DNA from: Osmia lignaria lignaria
Taxonomy: Eukaryota > Arthropoda > Insecta > Hymenoptera > Megachilidae
Direction of reading: 5' to 3'
DNA: 64,000 nt
Assembly (NCBI RefSeq): GCF_051020975.1
Contig: NC_135032.1
Span: 10,788,001-10,852,000 of the forward strand
How positions within the stretch are numbered: the stretch's first letter is position 1; every line of letters starts with the position of its first letter. The position numbers and the translations under genes were made by a program. The notes beneath the pieces were generated by a model. The model saw only the letters and a list, made by a program, of their open reading frames with translations, was not told where the DNA came from and made no database searches. Positions 38,346 to 51,119 of this stretch are shown here, in pieces.

Positions 38346-41300
38346 GTGAGTACGAACGTCCGCCATTTCGCGGTGCAGTAGGAAGCGTGTGCGTGTCGAG
38401 TGCGACGAAGAGAGTTGGGGAGGGTGCGATAAAGCGAGAGGGTTTTGAAACGGTCGAGAGGTGTAAAGGGTGGGCGGGGTGTAGCGGGGATTTAAACGGC
38501 AAATTCAGAACACCACCGCCACCCTTCTCCGTACCATCCGCTCCTCTTTATCGCCACCTTTATCCGTTCCCCTTCTATCCCTCTCCGTCGGTTGCTATTC
38601 AACCACCCCCACGGCCACCCTTTCCTTCTTTCGCCCGTCCCCCCGGTGTCTTCGTCGCTCGAGTTTTACGTCAGCCGATATATGCACGCGAGTTTATGCC
38701 GAGAGAGCCGGTAATTCCGGCAGTTTCGCGCGAGCCAAGCAACACAGAGACCCCGTGAAAGAGGAAGAAGGAATCGTCGAGGGTGACAGATGTACCGGAA
38801 GATGGGGTACGAAAGAGAAGGATAAGAGGATCCGTAGAGAGAGAGATATATGTATCTGCCCGAGGAATTTCAGAAGCGTCACTCGCGGAGAGAACGTAAC
38901 TCCGTGGCCGTTTCGAAGGAAATTTAAGTTTTCATGGGATCGAGGCAGCGACTACCTAGGGTACCGCCTCCTATGTAAACGGTCGTTCGTATGCGCGTGA
39001 AACGAGCAGATGGATGTGCACAAACAGGGTTCAACATAGTGTACGCGATGCCTTGAGAAGAATGAGAGACTGCTGGGCGGGCTGCAGCGGTTATTAAAAA
39101 TTAGTATCGTCTGGCCGAGGCGTACCGCAAAAATTCTCTGTTTGTTCCTATTTGAATAATGTCCCTGGCTCGAGCGATGTCTGTCTGGATGCTGCTGCTT
39201 CAAGGAAATAACTGAACGCGCCGCCCGGTCAGCTACGAAAACGAGCGGGAAAAAATGGATGCTTCTCCTTTTGGGAGAATCATACCGCGTTTTTAGGCAG
39301 CTGAAATTTAAGGAGATGGAGATGAGGAAGTTGATCCTGGGGGGATAATTATCTTAGGTGTTAATTTGATTCTTTGTAATTATTAAAATAAAAATAACTA
39401 CATTTTCAATTTCAAATATATAAATTGTAAAGTATCTTAAGGAATGTATTTTTAAATGGGCCGGTAATAAAAGTTTCAACTGATAATTTCGATGTCTTGT
39501 TACCCTCCAAGGGTAGCTTGTTAGTCGTACACGAGGATGAAAGAAACGTGCAAAGAAAGAGAAACATACGAGAAGAACCCGTTGAAAGGTCTGTCGCCTA
39601 CAATTGCTCGTAACGAAACTTTTAATTACATTTATCCTTTGGAGATGACGTGTACTCCTGTTTTTACCCTTCGAATATTTCTTTCTTTCTTCGCTCGAAA
39701 TCCTTGATTCTCAATTACACGAGAACGCGCGTGTTGTTTGGTTTCTTTCACAATTAGACGGGGTGCAAGGCGAAAGCCAGATGCCTCTATGTCGATGAAA
39801 TCATTTCTTAATTTAACCTTTCAATCCTTTTAGTTCTCAAAACATTATTTAAAATTCGTTTTCTAATTAAAAGAATTTCTAAATATTAGCCGAATATAAA
39901 AATAATTTAATTAGGATACAATTAAATAAGTTTCAATAAAATCCTTTTAATTTCTTATAAAAATAATATTATGTAACTTGTAGAAGAATAAAAAATATTT
40001 TATAAAATGCCTTTGCAAGTGGAGTTTGAACCCAGTAGGTACTTTAATCACTCCTACAATAGATTACTGTAAATGTCTCCCCTGGGGAACAACAGCAACG
40101 TATTTATTCTGTTGTTTCGTTTTTTAAACTTCATAATTTTTTACTCGTTACGCTGTATTACGTAGCCGGTGGTTTTATCGGTTGATGTTTATTATTCAAT
40201 AAGAAAGTTCAGAAACAGTTGTGCACTTTATTCCTCTGTGAAACTGCCTGTCAATATTTTACCCCTTAAGCGACCCTATGATACTCCATTTCCACCCTCA
40301 ATAACTTAGAACTGTAACAGATGGTATAAGTCTGAAACCATATTTTGAAGAAGACAATTTTTTTATAAAATGACGCAGCTCGATTTTGATCGACTCTCAA
40401 ACACCTTCGAGGGCATTAATTATGCATCTCATCGCGGACTAATTCGAGGCGACTGAAAGATCCTCTGCAAGCTAGCGTTTTTCCGCGAAAGGTCGTACGA
40501 AGATTACAACGACAGAGAGCGAGAGAATAATGACAGGTCGGATGCAAAATAGCCAGACCATCCACCGGTATGCACCTGTAATTTAGAGTTTACGATCGCC
40601 ATAACCGAGACTACTAGTGCTTTTGGCAATGTGTCCCGACACTGAGAAAACCTTCCATCCCCTTCACCCTATTCCATCTTAACGTTGTTTTAGTTATCGC
40701 TGTTGGTGTACTACCGTTTCTATCTACCTGATTCTATTGATCCATGAGAAATGAGGTTGATGAAGCAGAACAGACGTCGCAATTTCAAATTTTCCTACCA
40801 GTAAAAGAAGGCATTGATGCAATTTTATTTTATAAACAGAGAAACTCAAGGAATTTGAAAAATTTGATAATTTTAGTGCTAATATAATTGAAAATAATTT
40901 CTTAAATATTTCTTTAAGCATCCCCAAACATTTTTATCTATATGCACTGAATCCAACAAATTTGAAAGCCGGAACAAACGGAAGATGAAAGAAAAATCGG
41001 TCCATCCAAAACGTTCTCGCCGAATCCACGTACAGACTATGTTGATCTAATAACGTCGGTGGTCGAGGATACGTGCTGTGCGAAGAGGAAATTTGAAATT
41101 AATGTACGCCGGCTACGTGGGCCCCGGTGAAATTAGTAAATAAACGCTGGCGAAAAGACGAAAGGCCACTGAAATTTTCATCGAACCGAGCGGCAACCGT
41201 GTGCCGAGTAGCCGCCGCTGCCCCAAGAGGATTTCGTTAATCCTAAGATGCGTTATAAACCGATTTGCATCGCGCCAAGCGGAATCGGAAAACGAAGTTT

Positions 41301-44080
41301 CCTTCGGCATCGAACGGCCTCTGGGAGGAGCTTTGCTCGGACAACCTCGACTGTAAAACGTTCGCCAAGCTATGGGAATACGGATAGTGTTTCTTTTGGT
41401 AACAGGTGGTAGAGGGAAAAAAGCCATTTTGCGTAAAAAATTATGAATGAAGTCTGTTTACGATGAAGGCTAAAGGCTTTCTCTAAAATAAAAATATGAA
41501 AATGTCTCTACACGTAGATAGCCACTCAGATGGTGTTTAAAAAAATCCTTTTTACCATCATTTCAAACACCTGATAAGAATATTTTTAATTAAATAAGTA
41601 GAAGAATTTCTAAATCGGTTCCTTTGGAAATTCAAATTTCCCAAATATGGATTATTTAACAAAACAAAAGGAAACAACATAGGGAGTGAAGAAGTCTGGT
41701 TGTAGCGAATGAAATCGAGGAAATTCGAAGCGTAGCCGATTATTATAGCGGCTCGATCCGCTTTCAGTGAAATTCATGTAAATTTCAGCAAGATTTTCAA
41801 GCGAACATTTCGCGCGGCACACATGACGCGATACTATTGCTGCGAGAAAATCCGCTCGTCGCTGGTAGATAATTCGCTGATGGCTAATGGCCGTCCAACC
41901 GAAGCGGTGTACGTGCAACGCGAATTTAATTCGGTGTACCTGAATATTGGCGCACTCGACGAGAAAGCGACAATATCGAGCCTCGCTTCTCGAGGCTACC
42001 CCCAAAGTGTTAGCCGACTTGATAAATAAATCAATAATTCTCTCTTAAACATTTATACAAATCTATTAGAAGAACCATTATATTAAGAAATATAGTGATC
42101 CCCTAAATATTTTGAAACATGTACTTAGATTTATGATACTATTATCAAAAAATAATTTTTAATTAAAAGTTGCTCTAAGAAAAAATTAGATTCATTTTAC
42201 TAATTTTTAAATAATTTATTACATTTCAATTTTGTATAGTTTAGACCGATTTTACTACCCTCAAAAATTTGTCACCCTTTACAAATGCACCTATTGATCC
42301 ATCGATCATTTAACTCATTCCAATCAAGAATTAAAGAAACTTCTGCTATTTTTGCACCAAATTTTGCGTTATAACTTAAAAGCTAAAGTGAACCTATCCC
42401 TTCCGAGTATCCATGTCCTATTCAGAGCAGACATTAATATCAGAAACAAAAGAAACTTTCCCAAGTCCGGGACACAATCTGCGATATTATACATTAGAAT
42501 AATTTGGCTTACGAGCAGTGGCTCGACTATAACTTAAAAGCTGAATAGTAGGAGCCCGTTGTAAGTTTCGCCGCAGCGATCGTTAGCAGCATGAACAAAA
42601 GTAACTTTTAGCGAATGCCGAGCGCAACCGGCCGATATTATTCCCGTAATCCCCAATAACACCGAAGGCTGCTTCCATTCCGTCGGTTTAAACGAATTAA
42701 ATTACTGGCGTCGTTTCGTCGATCGCGTAGGAAAAACGCGCAAACGGGGGCGAAGGGTGTACACGGACGAAACGAAAATTCCGTTCGCGAGAAACGCCGC
42801 GGTGTTCTTAACGAGCGAAACACGCGATCGATCATGCACACGAATAATCAGATTATACGGACATCAATGTGTAATAATACGAACGAACGAACGCGCAGGA
42901 TTAATGAGCGTTAAACGAGAACCGAAGGGAGAATGATATGCGAACAGCTGGAAAACGAATTCACGATCAACTTCGGCCGTTCCATTAAACGGTATCTATC
43001 CACGTTATTAACCATCAATATTTGCGAAATAGTTGACGCGAAATTTCGACGACCACCGCCTCGTGCGCCGATACGAGATTGATTTTCTTCGATGCTCGTT
43101 AATTTCAATATTCGAACAGATTGGATGAGAGTTTTCCAAAAAAATATTCCGTTCCATCGATGGACCATGTTTCATGGGGATTTTAATCCTAAGGTGTTAA
43201 AGAGTTTCATTTATATAATTTTGTTGACGATTTTATGGATAAGTGAAAACAGTTCTTCTGGTGAACAGCCAAGCTTTTTTCTCATACCTTTGGAATTTTA
43301 TTCCGTGCCGATGTTTCAATGTTTTGCTTTCACGAGCAGATACATCGAATCCAGTCTCGGCATCCTTTCACTTTCTTAAAGGAAGTAATAGCCGATCGAA
43401 TACAGTACTCCGTATCCGCGTACCCAACGAATACCGATTATATCTACCATAAGTAGATCGATTGCAGTCATTATTGCCTTATTAATAGCAATAAAGGTTC
43501 ATTTAGATCCTATTTCGAATACTTTAATGAAACTCAAGGATTCTTAAATTTCACAACTCACATATGTAATTAACAGTATTCCCTCGAACCACAAAGGGTT
43601 AATTTTCTATTTTAGATTTGAATTTGAAATAAATTAAACTTGAATAAACTTTACCAAAGAAAATTATTTCTGAATCTAGAATTTACCTTAGATATTTTCT
43701 TAACACTTACATTACTCTTTAAATTTTGCAACAAATAAAAAAAAAATTAACACAATTTACATCTACACATTAGAATCACGTCTACCTTTCCAACAGCAAG
43801 GATCAGCGAACCTGAAGTCATCATGAACGAAGTTAAGTCACGTTTGAAACGCATCAGGTGGATAATAAAATCATCATTCTTCGATACGTAGCGGTAAATC
43901 GCTTTACAAGAAGATCCAGGGAATCACATGGGGCGTGATAACATTACTTTCCAACGAATCAGGACAATGAAGCTAATTTATTCGTACGTATACACGGAGG
44001 ATAGTGAGGCAACGTTGCACGTGCAGTTGCAGCTAAATAGCCCCTGTTTCTGTCGCGAATAAGAGGCACCACCATCCTCC

Positions 44081-44130
44081 TATATAAAGCATATATTCAA
44101 ACGTGGAAGACATAATTCGAACAGTCGCAC
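44081..44130 (+). promoter_or_regulatory. Candidate core promoter with TATA and initiator
   Basis: TATATAAA (44081-44088) and a weaker TATATT (44092-44097) precede ACAGT (44121-44125), an arthropod-type initiator. The second TATA is 31 nt before the presumed start A at 44123; the first, at 42 nt, is too far for the usual spacing. No convincing coding sequence follows, so a start of unknown or non-coding transcription is possible. Confidence 0.25.
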
Positions 44131-45103
44131 CGCGGGTGTCGAACGAGATACACAAACGAGACATTTCGCGTAACGAACCCTTCTCTCGACATTTCTCTTT
44201 TCAATCTTTTCAATTCAATTGCTACGCAACTGAATGAGTTACACGGGGAGGTACAGGAGTTGACCCTACCTTAATGCGCTATTAATGTTTCTATGGTGAA
44301 TAGAAGATCTTTTTATAAATTTACTGAGGTAAAGTATTAACACTTGGAATATTGGATAGTTAGCATAATTAATATAGTTAATACTTGGAAATGTCCCATG
44401 TTAGGGTCATTAGAAAAATATTAGTTTGAATAGTATTACTATTATGGTGATAATATAATATAGCAAATTGAAAATTTGCAAATTATTAAGCTTTGCGTAA
44501 TGTAAGCCAGGAAATAAAACATTTATATTCCCAATAATCAGAGCTCCATGTTGCCCATTTTCACCGCGTTAATCCACGAGTTGTAATTCAACAAGTAAAC
44601 GATTTTAGCAAAGAAGCGAAGAAGTAAATTCGTGTACTGAAAAGCAGTTGCTCGAAAATGTAATCAGACGACGGGCAAACACGTGAAAGTATGAAATTCG
44701 CTCGGTTTCTTGGACCGTGTATCAAAGGAACGTCGTGATGAATAGGAAATACCGGTGGTTCCGGCTTCTTGGTGGAGGAATCGTTTCGATACGATTTCTC
44801 GGTTAACGGTACACGTTAGTGGTATTCTATCACCGACAAGGTTTCCCGCGAAGAAATAAACCTCGATAGACTCTGCGTGTACCGTTGAAATTGGCAAAAT
44901 AGCTGCTCTTTCGTGAACGTCCTCGTTCGCAGGGCTTCGACACACACGATATTTCCACAAGAAATTCCTACATGCAAACCATTTTTCATTTGGCAAATTT
45001 TATTTCGAATTTTCGATAGTCATTTACAGTCTTAAGAAATTGACTAGTGCAAAATTTTGCAATTCTATAAAATTTAGAAGAATTAAAAATGCAAATTTGT
45101 GTA

Positions 45104-45146
45104 CTGCACTGCACTTGCACTTGCACTTGCACTTGCACTGTACTGC
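45104..45146. repeat. TTGCAC hexamer tandem array
   Basis: Four perfect TTGCAC units lie at 45115-45138, flanked by ACTGCACTGCAC on the left and TGTACTGCAG on the right. It is a short microsatellite. Confidence 0.85.
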
Positions 45147-48100
45147 AGGAAATTCTTATTGGAATAATTTTTCAATTATTACACAACAAATTTTTATAAA
45201 ATCCTACAAAATTACTAAGCTTTCCTTGACAATCTTTAACCTTCTAAATAGCAATTAATTTCTGCCCACATCAAATCCCACCCACAATTAGATCACAGAT
45301 TAAAATCTGCCAAAATAAATAGGATTTCTTTTATTATAAAATAAAACAGATTATCTGTCATTCAGAATTGTAAATGTAAAATAAAAATCAACACGTCATC
45401 TGTTATTCAGAAATTTATGGTCTCCTTAGTGGGCAACTTGTACACTGGAAACCAATGTATGGTGAACTGGTACCAAAACTGGGTTACTTTCACCGTTCTT
45501 CAAATTTTAATTATGTGCTTTTCAAGGCCGCGATGGATGCTCCATTGAACGACTCAACGATCGAATTCCATGGCTTTCTATCCACCGTAACAAGCCCGAG
45601 TATATGCGATTCAACCGGAACAACACTCTCGACATCCGGCTACTCCCTGCCTCTCTATATGCACCTTCAGGACGTTCTCGTCGAACAACGAACAATGGTG
45701 GCCACTTTCGAATAGAAAACATCTTCCCATGCTCGATTCAATAGGGATCATAAGTGCAACAATGAAATTGGTCGGAAGGTATGAAACTTGTTACGTTCAC
45801 GGTGACCCATATCGGGGACCTTATTAAATTTCTTACGTAAAATTTGCTGCCACGTCGTTGAGAAAATTTTTATCGAGAGTTTCAGAATATTTTAAAAGCG
45901 TAAGATGAATTTTGAAAGAAAATATTCAGAAAAGGGTTAAAATTCTGCCTTTAACAGATCCTGTGGGTTATCAGTGACCCGTGAAAAATTCAAGGCGTTA
46001 AATAATTTTTAGAATTTTTAGAAATTATTATTCACTAGTAAATTGAAAGGAAGTTAAATAATCGTTTCTTTGATGATCGAAAATGACTTGCATTCACAAA
46101 TGCACGCGATGCAACGAGAATTGCAATGCAAAAAAATGCACTTCACATCGTAAGTGGTTACACATTGTGATTCAATCATTATGCAACACGTACGATCGAA
46201 TTGGTGAAATTTTATTTCTTTTTTCCTTCGTCAATGTACATATTCATATTATCATACATGGATTTCTGTTAAGCCGCATGTTTATTGAATCTTGTTTAAG
46301 CAACTCAATAATTGCAGTCGTATTTGCATTTTGCATATTGCTTTTTGTTCGGAACGAAACGATGATCGTGCTCGACGTTGTTGCAAATTTTATTTCTTCC
46401 TTGTTCCAATTAATTCACAAGCCAAATTTCACGTGGCCGGCCAATGCAATAAACGAGAAATGCATAAATTATTAGTCTGTTTATCTACACGAATGAATAA
46501 TTATACGTGCATCGATAAATTTGTATCCCGATTATAGAGAAAAAATGAACGAACAATTAACTGAACTTGCAAATATTTCTCATTTTTAGGTATCATTAAT
46601 TATTATTATTTTACTAAATTTCTAAGGATATTTGCAAAAAAGCCCATTTCTTGAACTAAAGAAGATTAGTAACAGCGAAATGAGCACCAATTACCAGGGA
46701 AAGGGTTGAAAAGAAGTGTTATTAGATTTCTTGTCCCCTTTGTTATTTTTTGTAAAATGTGACATGGTATGTATGTTTTCTATGGGATATACAAGCAGTG
46801 ACATTTGTATAATTCACAATATCGACGACAAATAAATAATCCCTGCGGCGTATCATAAATAGTTGCTAGCCAGCAATGCTTTTTTCCACCTCCCCCACCA
46901 GCTTTCATTACGAATGGAAATTTTTCGCGCTCTCGCGTTTCATCCAGGATATCCCTGCCGAAAAAATAGCAACGATAACGAACATATCAGCGGTCGTGAG
47001 CAGTAATTGTCGCCCCGCGAAACTGTTGCGCGAAAGCTTTTTTCGCGTTCATTCTCGGCCATTTCGCCGACTAATATTCCGTTTTCCCTACCAAGTCCCT
47101 CGTCATTATGACGTGTTTCTACTGTGCGCTACATTTCCCGGAAGTTGGTGCCGTGGAATTCGATGAAACAATTTGCCGGCGAATCTTCCAACGCCGATTT
47201 GTCCTTTGTAATGCGAAAAAAATAAAAAATACTGCGTTTTCCTTGATATTTGTTTCATTGCAATATTGCGTATCACTGATAAATGAATAATAAATTATTA
47301 GAAGTGTGCGAAAATGAGCTTTAGGGAGAGCGAAGAGGTGTTGATCCACCTACGAGAAACAAGTTGAGGGAGTACCTCTGTCTAAGAACTCTTTCCGCTA
47401 GAGTTTCAGTACATTTCCGAAATCAAAGTCTCTAGAATTGCAGACGGCGAGGATATATTATTAAGTATTCACCGAATGGAGACGAATTACTGAAAGCTGT
47501 CGCGTGGAATTCGAAACTTTTCTCATGAAACAAGTTTGAGACGTCGAACGGGGGAAAATGAGGGATTTCGACGTTGAATTTCTTAGATCTTTGATGTACC
47601 CAAGGATCTTAATTATCACCTTTTTCAGTTACCCTTCATCAAATATTCGGTCAATTAAGAGTGATAATTACATTGATCTTTTTTTATCAATAACAAAGAT
47701 ATTAATATTTATATAAATTTGCAATCAGACTTCACAAACCTCCATAAATCTTATAAATTCGTAATTCTGCTTCCTCCGAATAAATCTATGAACCCAAATC
47801 GTTAATGGATTTTTTACGAGAATTACAGAGGATATTTTCAATCAATTACCGAAGACGATTTGTTGATTTACCAAGGATCAAAGAATTGGCAGCATTCGCC
47901 GAAAGCTCGACTCGTGCGATAATTTACTTTACACCGATTCTTTGAACGCGTATGAAAATTCATTATGCTATTAGTCGGTAATCGGCTTTTCAGAATTCCC
48001 GGTTTTGATCCGATTACGTAGCGATTATACTGCTCTTTTTTTTTTCATACGACGGTCCATCGAGAGGAAAAGATAAAAATTCATTCGGACGAGAGAAAAA

Positions 48101-48670
48101 CCTAGCCATTTTCTTCGCGTTATCAATATTATAACAGTGTTTTCCCGTGTTACCCCTCGATTGCACGAATATTCCACACTCGATGGAAATGGTCGTTATA
48201 ATACTCGTTCTAGTGGATACTCCATAAAAGATGATTCCACATGAATTAAAAAAAAGGAGGAAGTAAATAAATAAACGTAAAACGTAGATTGAGTCTCGTT
48301 TTCAAACGATGTAGGTTCAAAGTATTGGATCGTTAATTTCAAATGAAATTTTATTGAATAACTAATCAAAGGTGTCCAGCAATAATTTCAAAATTATAAT
48401 TCTAATTTATAATACAATAATAGTAATAATAATATTACTATTTATTATTTTTTAAATAACTAATGTCCTTTTAAAAAATATTGCAAATTTAATAACAACG
48501 ACCAGTGCCATCGAAATACCTTGTTTGTCGAATGATTATTACATCGACCACTCATCGATTATTACATTTAATCGTGTCAATTATTGAACAGTATTTGCTT
48601 TCGTCGATAGAATGGTAATGAAGGGACTGAAAAGCTGAGCGTTTAATGAATCGGTTGAATTGCAAGCTCC

Positions 48671-48684
48671 ATGCAAATTTGCAT
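48671..48684. promoter_or_regulatory. Perfect palindrome of two overlapping POU octamers
   Basis: ATGCAAATTTGCAT is its own reverse complement and contains ATGCAAAT on both strands. The octamer is the known binding site of POU-domain factors. A third octamer is at 48784-48791. Enhancer function is inferred. Confidence 0.5.
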
Positions 48685-49083
48685 GCGATGTAAACAAATG
48701 ATGCAGTTATTTTCGTCGTACAACGTGTCGTGACTTGCATCGCAAAAAAGGGAGCTTGTGTGCCTATTGGAGGAAAATTATCGATGCAAATATTGCACGT
48801 AACCCATTTCGAAATGTCAAACTAGCACACTTGAACTGCAATTTTGCATCTTCAAATACAGAAAACGTTACAGAATCTTTCATGCAATTCTACGAAAACC
48901 TACCGGAACTGCTGCCAAACCAAATTCAATTTCGCTTGGAAACGATGTCTCTTTCAAAAAATGAAAATAAAAAAGAGGAAAAGGAAAAGTTAAGAGATGC
49001 GCGTTCGTTTGAAACGTTGCTAGAGTGTTCGTTTCGCGGCTCTTTGAACCGCGCTAATGCACGGATAAGTAAATAAACGAACA

Positions 49084-49133
49084 AGCAAAAAAGAAAAAAA
49101 GAAGAGGGAGAGAAAAAAAAGGAGGAAGAAACG
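49084..49133. repeat. Polypurine tract (A/G only)
   Basis: About 50 nt made almost wholly of A and G (AAGAAAAAAAGAAGAGGGAG and similar), just after a stretch with many TGCA words. Confidence 0.8.
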
Positions 49134-50015
49134 GTTGAAGGGTACAACCGGTTTAATTAAAACCGTGTAATTAATCGTAATTATGCTAGTAGTTCTCTTT
49201 TCGAGTCAAGCTGACACGTTTTGCAAGACGCGGCTCAATGGATAAACGAATCAACGCTCAACACCGGGAATAAAGATGATGAGCCGACGCTGGAAACGGG
49301 GACTGTACAAGACACTCGACGTTCTGTTTGTTTCCAAGTGCTGAATGTTAACTTAATATTACGTGTTAAATTAACGAAGTCAAACGCTTCTATTCGAGAT
49401 TTTTTCGTCGACGTTTCCGCGAAGCGTTCGCAGTCATTCGTACGTAAAACTGTTGCAGAATTACAGACTTTTATTTGATAATTAAAAAAGAATTTTGATA
49501 AGGACGATTAAAAGCAGTAAAGTTAATTAGAAAGACTAAATTATTTTTTAATTTCAGATACCCGGAAATTTATTCGGATATTAGGATAATTTTCCAATGG
49601 TAATCTAAATTCTAAAAAGGAATATTTTGAAATTTAGAAGATAGTTCATAAGTTACTTCTATAATTATATGCAGCACAGTGACGCACGCGGAATTCCTAA
49701 TTTCTAATTAGTTTCTTGGAACGTGTGAATTACTTCTAAGCTTAGAAGCAGTTCTTCATAAATGACTGAAAGTGGTTGGATCACTTTCGAATCCAGTGAC
49801 TTTCAAAAGAACAAACATAATTTAAGTCTTATACCGCTTTTAATTGTCTATTAGACGGTCCAGTAATAAACTACTTTTCTCATAACAAAAAAAAATACAC
49901 ATTTGCATATAGACAGAGGTTGTTAAGGAAGGGATGCAAGATCTAAGATGCTACAAGGTAGGAGGAAAATTAATTGTTTGAAAAGTGAATGCTAAGAAGG
50001 TTTCCAATTACTCAC

Positions 50016-50088
50016 GCGTTAACTGCAACGATTACGCTCTGTTTATTACTTGATATGGTACGTACCTGAAACATAAAAGGTTTGGTTT
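50016..50088 (-). promoter_or_regulatory. Recursive splice site 1 (ratchet point) with a downstream 50-nt recursive exon
   Basis: On the minus strand a pyrimidine-rich tract (ccttttatgttt) ends in CAG (50068-50066) and is followed at once by GTACGT (50065-50060), so the 3' splice site regenerates a 5' splice site. Candidate branch sequences (attaac) lie about 25-30 nt upstream. A second 5' splice site, GTGAGT at 50015-50010, would close a 50-nt exon (50065-50016). That exon contains stop codons, so it is more likely a splicing intermediate than coding. Confidence 0.6.
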
Positions 50089-50733
50089 GTTGTTAATTTT
50101 AATTTAAAAAAAAATCATAGACAAGAAAATGAATTGAGCAATTATATTGTAAAATAAATTGCAAGCATAAAAATATTAAATGTGAAGGAAGAAATAATAA
50201 AATTAAATTAAATGTAAATTTAAATTCTTTGCATTAAGAACTTTAACAATTGAAAAAAATTCTAAGAAAATTAAATTAGTTTAAATATGTAAATTGGAAA
50301 GTCATATGGACAATAGTAGAAAGTAAATCATACATGTAACATTGAACATAACTAAAGGTAATTTGAATCGGTATTATTACAGTACGAAACGGAACCTGTG
50401 TTTCAATATGCGAATGGAAATTCGATAGCGGTATACTTATGCAACGTTTGAAAGTTATCGTTGGTAGAAAAATAACGTCACATAAAAGAAGCAACAAAGA
50501 CATTGCATTGGAAGGGCTTCTACGAAGAAAGGATATCTGGTGGTAACATTCGCCTTGGACTGTTCCAGCTTTTCAAGTTGAAATTCCTTTGTACTCTATT
50601 GAAACTCTAAACCGATTGAAAATTGTTTATTCTTCTTACAAATATTCACAGAAAACAATAATAACTCAAAGGGTAATTCATGAGATAGTAGAGATCAAAG
50701 TGAAGAAGTAAAAACCACTTGAAATATCTAGTA

Positions 50734-50771
50734 TGCACCAAAGTGCATCAAATGCATTAAGTGCATCCAAA
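50734..50771. repeat. Short degenerate AAGTGCATC repeat
   Basis: About three imperfect units (AAGTGCATCA, AATGCATTA, AGTGCATCC) occur in a row. Similar GTGCACC words recur near 51800 and 51930. Confidence 0.5.
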
Positions 50772-51119
50772 ATTTTAACCTGCAGTATGTACCTTTTAAT
50801 CCAACTCTAATCATCCATAAATCCTCAGAAACCACCCTTTCTCCCCATTTATTCATCCTCCATACCTAATTTCAAATTCTGATCCCATAATTATAAAAAA
50901 AATGATTTTATCTCTTAATAAATGAGAATATTGACCCAACCATTCATTCATTCATTCATAAAACCAAGAACTATTTCCTGTTGGTTCCTCATTACATCAT
51001 TCTTTTTTCTAAAAGACCCATAAATCCGTCCACGTGTTTAGCATCCTTCTTCGGAATTCATGAGAATGCAGACACCTGATCACCTCGAAGGTGTTCACAG
51101 GTCTGAGCTAAGGATGTAA

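Larger units (their letters stand above)
38346..50015. other. Non-coding stretch, GC-rich at its start and TGCA-rich near its end
   Basis: The GC-rich part is about 38346-39240. AAGGGTTAA occurs at 43594 and 45932. A GGGTTA/TGACCC inverted repeat lies at 45965-45980. TGCA words are dense at 45.1, 46.1-46.5 and 48.6-48.9 kb. The 130-codon plus-strand frame at 46083-46475 sits in this TGCA-rich sequence and has no recognisable domain. Confidence 0.55.
3838..50066 (-). other. Giant intron of a minus-strand gene, removed in recursive steps (inferred)
   Basis: Three fused acceptor/donor sites on the same strand, about 28.6 kb and 17.6 kb apart, imply one transcript read from high to low coordinates with at least 46 kb of intron here. 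No minus-strand coding exon was recognised between them. Flanking exons would lie above 50066, possibly beyond 64000, and below 3794, possibly outside the window. Very long introns with ratchet points are typical of developmental and neuronal genes in Drosophila (Ubx is the classic case). The identity of this gene cannot be read from the window. Confidence 0.5.

Noticed and set aside
46083..46475. 130-codon plus-strand frame with cysteines and hydrophobic segments
   Set aside because: It is unusual for AT-rich DNA, but the sequence is dominated by repeated TGCA words. No start context, partner exon or family supports it.
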